The notes beneath the pieces are model-generated. The model searched no databases. It had not been told where the DNA came from and saw nothing but the letters and a program-made list of their open reading frames with translations. Position numbers and translations under genes: made by a program. DNA of 16,023 bases from RCIO01 sp964629765 (lineage in GTDB: Bacteria > Pseudomonadota > Alphaproteobacteria > Rhizobiales > Rhizobiaceae), in assembly GCA_964629765.1 (NCBI GenBank), contig CAZVTK010000108.1:1-16023 (forward strand), written 5' to 3'. Below are positions 8,070 to 13,479 of the stretch, in pieces. How positions within the stretch are numbered: position 1 is the stretch's first letter; every line of letters begins with the position of its first letter.

Positions 8070-8121
8070 GATATAGATACCATACGGCATCCTTGTCAAT
8101 GGCTTTCGTATCGATTATGTA
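8070..8121. promoter_or_regulatory. Divergent promoters sharing one -35 palindrome
   Basis: On the plus strand TTGTCA (8093-8098) and TATGTA (8116-8121) are 17 bp apart, reading toward DUF6471. On the minus strand TTGACA (8099-8094) and TATATC (8075-8070) are 18 bp apart, reading toward the transposase. The two -35 boxes are the two strands of TTGTCAA, so RNA polymerase could not occupy both at once. Confidence 0.6.
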
Positions 8122-8150
8122 TACCTTAGACGCAGAATCGAGGACATCGC

Positions 8151-8384
8151 ATGGCGACGGACAAGGAATGGCAGGATCGCGTGAAGGGATTGCTCAAGGC
8201 CGAAGTGAAACGGCGCAATCTCAGTTATCGTGACCTAGCCGAGAAACTGGCGGCAATCGGCGTTTCAGAGACGGAATTGAACATCAAGAACAAGATCAGT
8301 CGCGGCGGGTTCACGGCTGTCTTTCTAGTCCAATGCTTACAAGCTATCGGCGTTCGCCAATTGATTATAGACGATGCAAATTGA
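8151..8384 (+). CDS. DUF6471 small HTH-like protein
   Basis: A 77-residue protein of the DUF6471 type. Its helix pattern (LSYRDLAEKLAAIGV, ELNIKNKISRGGFTAVFLVQCLQAIGV) resembles an XRE-like helix-turn-helix, with YRDLAEKL and NKISRG at the places of the first and recognition helices. A regulatory DNA-binding role is inferred, not shown. An AGGA ribosome site (8141-8144) lies 6 nt before the ATG. The gene diverges from the transposase across 100 bp and precedes the methyltransferase by only 13 bp, so it is probably the first gene of a three-gene operon. From memory, DUF6471 genes often sit beside IS1595-type transposases, which would make it part of the transposon backbone; a controller (C-protein-like) role for the following operon is the other reading. 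Confidence 0.8.
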   Translation: MATDKEWQDRVKGLLKAEVKRRNLSYRDLAEKLAAIGVSETELNIKNKISRGGFTAVFLVQCLQAIGVRQLIIDDAN

Positions 8385-8397
8385 TCGGTAAGACGCG

Positions 8398-9525
8398 ATG
8401 TCTCTAACATCCAACAATCCACGCACATCAGCGCTCAACAATGAATCCTTGAAGGCCGCTAGGAGAGCTAAGCAGGATGAATTCTACACACAGATTAGTG
8501 ATATAAGTAATGAATTGAAGTACTATCGCACCCAGTTTTTCGGGAAAGTAGTCCTTTGCAATTGCGACGATCCGTTTGAGAGTAATTTTTTCAAATATTT
8601 CGCGCTAAACTTCAATGCCCTTGGTATCAAAAAGCTCATTGCCACAAGTTATACAAAATCACCTATCGTCGGTGGGCAATTGCCCCTTTTTGATATCGAG
8701 GGTCTCAAACCTGACGGTAAGGAACCATATGCAGTAGAAATTAACGAGGTGCCAGATATGAACGGCGACGGCGCAATTGACCTCGCCGATGTGGAATATC
8801 TACTCCGACATGATGCCAATGTGTCTAGAACGCTCAAGGGTGACGGTGACTATGGCGCAGGTGACTTCCGCAGTAGCGAGTGCATAGAATATCTAAGTCA
8901 GTCAGACATCGTTTGCACGAATCCGCCATTTTCTCTGTTTCGCGAGTATGTTTCCCAATTAGTTGATTTCGGGAAGCAGTTCCTGATTATTGGAAATAAG
9001 AATGCGATTGCTTTGAAGGAGGTTTTTAAACTTTTTAGAGAGAATCGAATTTGGTCCGGTGTCCGACCATTCTCAGGAGGGATGTGGTTCGTCGCGGATT
9101 ACATGGGTAAGTATGAGAAAATTGTAGATGGTGTGAAACTAATAAATGTGCCAGCTATCTGGCTCACGAATATGGATAATCCGAAACGTCACGAGACTAT
9201 CCCACTGTATAAAAGATATTCCTCTGATGAGTATCCAACCTACGATAATTATGATGCCATCGAAGTCGGCAAGGTAGCGGAAATACCATTTGATTACGAT
9301 GGTGCGATGGGCGTGCCGATCACCTTCCTAGACAAATACAATCCTGACCAATTTGAAATACTCGGCATTACCGACAGGGATAACAACTCGGGGCTAAAGA
9401 CCAAGGATTACACGGAAGCAGACGCCCCCAATCCAGGCGATCTAAATAGGCGCGGCGTCATCAAGGTTGGGAATGAGTACAAATCTACCTATGCCCGTTT
9501 ATTGATTAAGCGAAGGCTGCCATGA
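8398..9525 (+). CDS. EcoRI-family adenine-specific DNA methyltransferase
   Basis: A 375-residue protein that would transfer a methyl group from S-adenosylmethionine to adenine N6 in a DNA recognition site. It matches the EcoRI methylase family: an early RRAKQDEFYTQ segment, VVLCNCDDPFESNFFKYF (residues 51-68, SAM-site region), the catalytic N-P-P-F at 175-178 inside VCTNPPFSLFREYV, then FLIIGNKNA and a C-terminal target-recognition part. Residues 120-131 (DMNGDGAIDLAD) read as an EF-hand/dockerin-style calcium loop. There is no strong ribosome site, so it may depend on translation from DUF6471 just upstream. It overlaps the nuclease gene by ATGA. Base composition is clearly AT-richer than the chromosome, indicating transfer. 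Actual specificity (GAATTC or other) cannot be read from sequence. Confidence 0.92.
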   Translation: MSLTSNNPRTSALNNESLKAARRAKQDEFYTQISDISNELKYYRTQFFGKVVLCNCDDPFESNFFKYFALNFNALGIKKLIATSYTKSPIVGGQLPLFDIEGLKPDGKEPYAVEINEVPDMNGDGAIDLADVEYLLRHDANVSRTLKGDGDYGAGDFRSSECIEYLSQSDIVCTNPPFSLFREYVSQLVDFGKQFLIIGNKNAIALKEVFKLFRENRIWSGVRPFSGGMWFVADYMGKYEKIVDGVKLINVPAIWLTNMDNPKRHETIPLYKRYSSDEYPTYDNYDAIEVGKVAEIPFDYDGAMGVPITFLDKYNPDQFEILGITDRDNNSGLKTKDYTEADAPNPGDLNRRGVIKVGNEYKSTYARLLIKRRLP

Positions 9526-10613
9526 AAATTGTTCTTAGAAACATTAGGATATCAGAACTCATCGCCGGATATGATGACAAAGGTGAGGAAGGAGTACATG
9601 GTTTTGGTGGGCGATTGAATATCCGGCCTGCCTATCAGCGTGAGTTCATATACAAAGAGAAGCAGCGCAATGCAGTCATTAGCACAGTTCGTCAGGGGTT
9701 CCCCCTCAACACGATGTATTGGGCCGTTGCGAGTGAGAACTTCGAGTTAATGGACGGGCAACAACGCACTGTCAGTATCTGCCAATATGTGCAGGGTGAT
9801 TTCCCTGTGGATGTCGATGGATCACCGATGTTTTTCGTCAATTTAACGAAAGAACGGAAGCAACAGATTCTCGATTATGAACTTTCAGTTTATGTATGCG
9901 ATGGTACGGACAGCGAAAAACTGGACTGGTTCAAAATCATCAATATCGCGGGCGAGAAACTGACCGACCAGGAATTGCGGAACGCGATTTACACCGGACC
10001 TTGGCTTACGGATGCCAAACGCTGGTTTTCCAAAAGCGGAGCGCCTGCATCTGCTATCGGAAGCAAATTGGTGAACGGCACACCCATTCGCCAGGATTTT
10101 TTGCAAACCGCCCTCGATTGGTTGTCCAATGGTGCCATCGAGCAATACATGGCTGAGCACCAGCACGACCCGAATGCCAACGAATTGTGGACTTATTTCA
10201 AGAATGTCATCGACTGGGTGAATCTCACCTTCCCGGCCCATCGCAAGGAAATGAAGGGTGTGGCGTGGGGGCCTCTCTACAACAAATTTGGGCAAGCCAA
10301 ATTGGATACAAAGGAGTTGGAATCTCGGATTTCAGTTTTGATGCAGGATGAGGATGTCACGAAAAAATCGGGCATCTATGACTACGTACTAAGTGGCAAT
10401 GAGCGGGCTCTTTCGATCAGGGCATTCACCGACAATATGAAACGCGAAGCCTACGAACGCCAGAAAGGGATATGCGTGGTTTGCGGCAAACATTTCCCCT
10501 TGGACGGTATGCACGCCGATCACATCACTCCTTGGTCCAAAGGCGGGAAGACAGCGGCGGGTAACTGCCAAATGCTCTGCGCAGATGACAATCGCAGGAA
10601 GTCCGCAATCTGA
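9522..10613 (+). CDS. DUF262-HNH nuclease (GmrSD-like domain fusion)
   Basis: A 363-residue protein with an N-terminal DUF262 domain (ParB/sulfiredoxin-like, as in GmrS) and a C-terminal HNH nuclease. The DUF262 marks are P-A-Y-Q-R-E-F (36-42) and D-G-Q-Q-R (78-82), thought in related proteins to bind and cleave a nucleotide. The HNH part (318-363) has CVVC (318/321), ADH (D333, H334), a GGKT turn, N348, LC (C353), N357 and K360; the usual last cysteine is aspartate (D356), which I believe also occurs in relatives. It starts inside the methyltransferase stop (ATGA), so the two are translationally coupled. DUF262-HNH proteins include modification-dependent restriction enzymes such as GmrSD; pairing with an EcoRI-type methylase suggests it is the restriction half here. 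It appears intact. Confidence 0.9.
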   Translation: MKIVLRNIRISELIAGYDDKGEEGVHGFGGRLNIRPAYQREFIYKEKQRNAVISTVRQGFPLNTMYWAVASENFELMDGQQRTVSICQYVQGDFPVDVDGSPMFFVNLTKERKQQILDYELSVYVCDGTDSEKLDWFKIINIAGEKLTDQELRNAIYTGPWLTDAKRWFSKSGAPASAIGSKLVNGTPIRQDFLQTALDWLSNGAIEQYMAEHQHDPNANELWTYFKNVIDWVNLTFPAHRKEMKGVAWGPLYNKFGQAKLDTKELESRISVLMQDEDVTKKSGIYDYVLSGNERALSIRAFTDNMKREAYERQKGICVVCGKHFPLDGMHADHITPWSKGGKTAAGNCQMLCADDNRRKSAI

Positions 10614-10690
10614 TTGCTCCCTCTCCCCTTCTCCCGCATGATCTCCAGAAAAGAGAGAGGCAACTCAATAGGCTGCTCAGGATTTTCAGT
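10614..10690. terminator. Convergent gap with imperfect hairpin
   Basis: CCTCTC near 10619-10624 can pair with GAGAGG at 10655-10660 around a long loop, between the ends of the nuclease gene and the leftward membrane-protein gene. It may act as a bidirectional terminator. The loop contains CTCCCGCATGAT, repeated at 11400-11411. Confidence 0.3.
10631..10660 (+). repeat. Imperfect direct repeat, copy 1
   Basis: It begins CTCCCGCATGAT and continues with a purine-rich end. A related sequence with the same 12-bp start lies at 11400-11429, so the two copies bracket the leftward membrane-protein gene. Confidence 0.4.
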
Positions 10691-11311
10691 TCAGGTCCGA
10701 AGGTATTTCGCAACGGATGCGGTCGCATCATCTACCGCAGCACGGAAAATTTGCTCTGAAAAAGCAGCGAAGCCTGCTAGTTCGTTCTTTTTACTCACGA
10801 CTTGGACATACCTGTCTACTGCTGTACGAAATTCACTCCATATCCGTGAAAATTCTGCGTCATGGATCGTGATGCGATTCACAACCGCGCTCGTTCCGTG
10901 GAACGCTTCCTTCACGGAGTCCTCGTTCCAATTCTTGAAGAGGACGAATTCACGAATTTCGCTCGCCTTGTCGGCAATCTGACGTTTCGTATCCTCTATG
11001 AAAATGGCTTCCCGCTGAGCCCTTTCGTTCTCCAAGCGCTCCAGCCGAGCATTCAGGGTGTTGACCTCAGCATCAAATCTTCTTTCCGCATCGTTTGACA
11101 TCTCGGCGGGTGACCGCACGAAGTTCCAGAAGTAGGACAAAGGGAATAGTAACCCTATAGTGGCGATAGCCGCTCCGCGAACGACCATTTCGTCACGACT
11201 TGCATCTTCTGACCCCCAAAACAGAAGAGCCGCCATGATTGCCACTGCGATCAACATACGCATCACGAATTGCCCCTTGGTGGTGAAACCAAAAAGGCCG
11301 CAACTTTCCAT
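10691..11311 (-). CDS. Unknown membrane protein with coiled coil
   Basis: About 206 residues, family not recognised. Two hydrophobic segments (about residues 17-33 and 44-62) form a membrane hairpin. It is followed by a charged heptad-rich stretch (about 72-120, NTLNARLERLENERAQRE) that looks like a cytoplasmic coiled coil, and then a helical C-terminal domain of about 85 residues. The start at 11311 (MESCGLFGF) is preferred because AAGG lies 5 nt upstream; an in-frame ATG at 11353 has no such site. It diverges from the next membrane-protein gene and converges with the nuclease gene. The pair may be a small membrane module, but no motif indicates an activity. A membrane sensor or effector in a defence context is only a guess. 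Confidence 0.7.
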   Translation of the reverse strand: MESCGLFGFTTKGQFVMRMLIAVAIMAALLFWGSEDASRDEMVVRGAAIATIGLLFPLSYFWNFVRSPAEMSNDAERRFDAEVNTLNARLERLENERAQREAIFIEDTKRQIADKASEIREFVLFKNWNEDSVKEAFHGTSAVVNRITIHDAEFSRIWSEFRTAVDRYVQVVSKKNELAGFAAFSEQIFRAAVDDATASVAKYLRT

Positions 11312-11397
11312 GAATGCCTTGCGGTGGACCCGCTTCCAATAGGCTCTTTGCATGACATGGAAGATGCCAGTGACAACTGAGATTGTGGAGTCTGTTT

Positions 11398-11428
11398 CCC
11401 TCCCGCATGATTGCTGGAAACGGGAGGG
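11398..11428 (+). promoter_or_regulatory. Hairpin covering a Shine-Dalgarno site
   Basis: CCCTCCCG (11398-11405) pairs perfectly with CGGGAGGG (11421-11428), which contains the ribosome site for the ATG at 11435. A competing stem GTTTCC (11395-11400) / GGAAAC (11417-11422) cannot form at the same time. If transcribed, this leader could switch translation of the downstream membrane protein on or off. Confidence 0.45.
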
Positions 11429-11434
11429 GAGATC

Positions 11435-12346
11435 ATGCGCGCCATTCTTGTTGTGCTGTTCATGGGGCTATTCCTTGTCCAATCAGGGCAGGCCCAAGAG
11501 GAAACACAGGGCGAACAGCGGCAATCCGCTCAACAGCAGCAGCCAGCCTACCCGCCTATCCGTGTTGAAATCATCGAGGAGCATGCCGAGGCCGATACCC
11601 GCAAGCGCCGCGAAGCCGAAGCCCACCAAAACAATAAAGACGATCTTGTCGCCCAACAGGGAATGAATGCGGCTACGCAGGAAATGAATCTTGCCACTCA
11701 ACGAATGGCGGATATCGCTGCTGAACAGTCCGATTTCATGCGAAGGCAAACTAATTATATCTGCATTCAAACTGCGCTTATGGGGATAGGGACGATTCTT
11801 CTGCTGGCAACCCTCTGGATAACCAGAAAGCAGGTTAATGACCAATGGCGAATCCACATCGAGCAAACCCGCCCCTTCCTTCGGTTCGATGGCGAGATCG
11901 CTGCCGAGGCCATGAACACGCCCACTGTCGGCCGCCAGATATTCATTCGCTTCAACGTAAAGAATGTCGGCGGAACGCCAGCCGTAAACGCCCGCGCTCA
12001 TATCGGAATGTGCCGACCACGCTTTGGGTATGGGACTATCGAACATACCACCAAATTTGCGGAAAGCCGTCTGAATGAAAAAGGCATCGGGCCAGACATT
12101 ATTCCTCAGGGAGAATCCAAAACTTGGGGTGTTGCAGAAGGCAAACCCCTCGACATCCCCGATAGTCCGTTCGGCGGCTTGCTGGCGTTCTTTTGTGTGA
12201 CATACCAACGAGGGGGTGACCGCGCAGTCTACTACACTGCACGGCAATTGCGCATCGAACCCGAGGACGCTCAAGCGGCTTTCAAGGCGAACGGCACCGC
12301 CAAGATAAGTGTCAGCGTTGTTCCCGACGCAGACACCGCAACTTAG
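11435..12346 (+). CDS. Unknown secreted/membrane protein with one central TM helix
   Basis: 303 residues, family not recognised. It opens with a signal-like hydrophobic stretch (MRAILVVLFMGLFLVQSGQA), then a Q/E-rich, probably helical region (about 22-105, with EIIEEHAEADTRKRREAEA). A membrane helix follows (about 108-130), then RKQVNDQWRIHIEQTRPFLRFDGE and a beta-rich C-terminal domain with IFIRFNVKNVGGTPAVNARAHI, a layout seen in small alphaproteobacterial membrane proteins of unknown role. The ATG at 11435 is chosen over 11411 because GGGAGGGG lies 5 nt upstream. That site is inside a strong hairpin. It is the last cargo gene before the right end of the transposon and diverges from the coiled-coil membrane protein gene. 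Confidence 0.72.
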   Translation: MRAILVVLFMGLFLVQSGQAQEETQGEQRQSAQQQQPAYPPIRVEIIEEHAEADTRKRREAEAHQNNKDDLVAQQGMNAATQEMNLATQRMADIAAEQSDFMRRQTNYICIQTALMGIGTILLLATLWITRKQVNDQWRIHIEQTRPFLRFDGEIAAEAMNTPTVGRQIFIRFNVKNVGGTPAVNARAHIGMCRPRFGYGTIEHTTKFAESRLNEKGIGPDIIPQGESKTWGVAEGKPLDIPDSPFGGLLAFFCVTYQRGGDRAVYYTARQLRIEPEDAQAAFKANGTAKISVSVVPDADTAT

Positions 12347-12402
12347 CCCCATCATCGCAACCAAAACGATCCCGATCATCCCCGCCTCCTACCGAAGGCC
12401 GA

Positions 12403-12424
12403 GCGATTGGAATCGCGGCGATTC
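12403..12424. repeat. Alternating GCGATT / AATCGC motifs next to the right end
   Basis: GCGATT (12403-12408), GAATCGC (12410-12416) and GCGATTC (12418-12424) lie in alternating orientation, five bases inside the right terminal repeat. The last two form a 15-bp palindrome. They could be a subterminal protein-binding site. Only a single GCGATT (5790-5795) is seen near the left end. Confidence 0.5.
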
Positions 12425-12429
12425 AGGCT

Positions 12430-12453
12430 TGGTGCCGTTGATACATAAGGCCG
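12430..12453 (-). repeat. Right terminal inverted repeat of the transposon
   Basis: A perfect 24-bp inverted match to 5674-5697, followed directly by CATCTCTG. Confidence 0.95.
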
Positions 12454-12461
12454 CATCTCTG
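12454..12461. repeat. Target-site duplication, right copy (CATCTCTG)
   Basis: Direct repeat of 5666-5673. In the empty site a single copy encodes His-Leu-Trp of the glycosyltransferase together with the following G. Confidence 0.93.
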
Positions 12462-12555
12462 GGAAAAGACGCCGCATGCCGAGCTGATCGGCTCCGACAC
12501 GCCGCCCGCCGGCCAGCTCATTTTCCCGCCAGGAATTCCGCGCCGCTCCGGATGA
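12462..12555 (+). pseudogene. Displaced 3' end of the glycosyltransferase gene
   Basis: Joining 5673 to 12462 keeps the glycosyltransferase frame and reads W-E-K-T-P-H-A-E-L-I-G before stopping at TGA 12553-12555. This restores a 683-residue protein, by chance the same length as the present disrupted one. The fragment has no start of its own and overlaps the 3' end of the convergent ppk2 gene by 38 bp. Confidence 0.8.
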
Positions 12556-13411
12556 TCTTCGTGTCCTCGGGGCCGATCGCGGTCTCGTCGCGGCCGGCAT
12601 AGGGCACGGAGAGCAGCAACCGCCTCAGCACCGCGATGCGGGCCCGCCGCTTGTCGTTGGCCCGCACCACGGTCCACGGGGCATAGGGCGTGTGGGTGCG
12701 CTCCAGCATCAGGTCGCGCGCCCTCGAATAGTCGTCCCATCTGGCGATGCCGGCAAGGTCGATGGGCGAAAACTTCCAGTTGGTCAGCGGCGAATGGCGC
12801 CGGTCGTGGAAGCGGCCGAGCTGCGTTTCCCGGCCGATGTCGAGCCAGAACTTGAAGAAGCGGATGCCCTCGTTGACCGTCGACAGCTCGAACTGCGGCA
12901 CGTCGTCGAGGAATTTCTCGTGCTGCTGCGGCGTGCAGAAGCCCATCACCGGCTCCACGCCGGCGCGGTTGTACCAGGAGCGGTCGAAGGTGACGAACTC
13001 GCCGGCGGTCGGGAAATGCACGACATAGCGCTGGAAATACCACTGCCCGCGTTCCGTCTCTGTCGGCTTGGGCAGGGCGACGTTGCGCGCCGAGCGCCAG
13101 TTCAGATATTGCCGCAGCACGGTGATGGTGCCGCCCTTGCCGGCCGCGTCGCGCCCCTCGAACAGCATCATCATGCGCTCGCCGCTGGCTTGCAGCCATG
13201 CCTGCAACTTGACGAGCTCGGTCTGCAACGCCTCCAGCGTCCCGTCGTACTCGCCCCGCTTCATCTTGTCGGGGTAGGGGTAGCCCCCGGCGCTGATCTC
13301 CCGGTCCTTCACCCAGTCCGGCAGCTTCGGGTCGTCGATGTCGAAGACGCGCTTCTTGCCGTCGATCTTTACCGTGAGGCCCGCATCCGCGCCCTTGCCC
13401 GACTTCTTCAT
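12518..13411 (-). CDS. ppk2: Polyphosphate kinase 2
   Basis: A 297-residue PPK2-family enzyme, which uses polyphosphate to phosphorylate nucleoside diphosphates (or makes polyphosphate in reverse) in the cytoplasm. It has the P-loop FEGRDAAGKGG (Walker A, 86-94), FDRSWYNRAGVE (Walker B region, 142-153), and an arginine-rich lid region with NDKRRARIAVLRRLL near the C-terminus. The one-domain length fits class I PPK2. The start at 13411 is supported by GAAGGAAGAG just upstream. It diverges from phoR with 68 bp between them, so both may answer to phosphate status. Its last 38 bp overlapped the end of the glycosyltransferase gene before the transposon arrived. Whether the preferred product is GTP, ATP or polyphosphate cannot be told from the sequence. 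Confidence 0.94.
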   Translation of the reverse strand: MKKSGKGADAGLTVKIDGKKRVFDIDDPKLPDWVKDREISAGGYPYPDKMKRGEYDGTLEALQTELVKLQAWLQASGERMMMLFEGRDAAGKGGTITVLRQYLNWRSARNVALPKPTETERGQWYFQRYVVHFPTAGEFVTFDRSWYNRAGVEPVMGFCTPQQHEKFLDDVPQFELSTVNEGIRFFKFWLDIGRETQLGRFHDRRHSPLTNWKFSPIDLAGIARWDDYSRARDLMLERTHTPYAPWTVVRANDKRRARIAVLRRLLLSVPYAGRDETAIGPEDTKIIRSGAEFLAGK

Positions 13412-13436
13412 GTGCTCTTCCTTCGCCGCCCCGGCA

Positions 13437-13474
13437 TGTCATCTCGCCATGCTATCTTGCCATGCTATTGAGGG
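13437..13474. promoter_or_regulatory. ppk2-phoR intergenic direct repeat
   Basis: GCCATGCTAT occurs at 13446-13455 and 13459-13468 (13-bp period), preceded by TGTCAT at 13437-13442. TGTCAT resembles half of a Pho box, but the second half-site with the usual 11-bp period is poor, so PhoB control is only a possibility. GAGGG at 13470-13474 is the phoR ribosome site. Confidence 0.3.
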
Positions 13475-13479
13475 CGCGC

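Larger units (their letters stand above)
5674..12453. mobile_element. 6.78-kb IS1595-family transposon carrying cargo
   Basis: The boundaries are read from three facts: perfect 24-bp terminal inverted repeats, an 8-bp direct duplication of CATCTCTG outside them, and restoration of the glycosyltransferase reading frame when the element and one duplication copy are removed. The only transposase inside is ISXO2/IS1595-like (7070-8050, minus strand), and 8-bp duplications fit that family. A plain IS of this family is roughly 1 kb, so about 5.7 kb is cargo: a small unknown protein, a NYN predicted RNase, DUF6471, an EcoRI-family methyltransferase, a DUF262-HNH nuclease and two membrane proteins. 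Identical terminal repeats and an intact duplication suggest that the insertion is recent or at least undamaged. That this transposase mobilises the whole unit is inference; no terminal repeats were found hugging the transposase gene itself. Confidence 0.92.

Noticed and set aside
7042..8130. A plain ~1-kb insertion sequence limited to the transposase gene
   Set aside because: No inverted repeats or target duplication were found immediately around the transposase, whereas perfect ones exist at 5674 and 12453.
12423..13442. A 339-codon minus-strand frame ending in the right terminal repeat
   Set aside because: It is another frame of ppk2 without domain signatures; its apparent similarity to the glycosyltransferase tail comes only from the shared terminal repeat.
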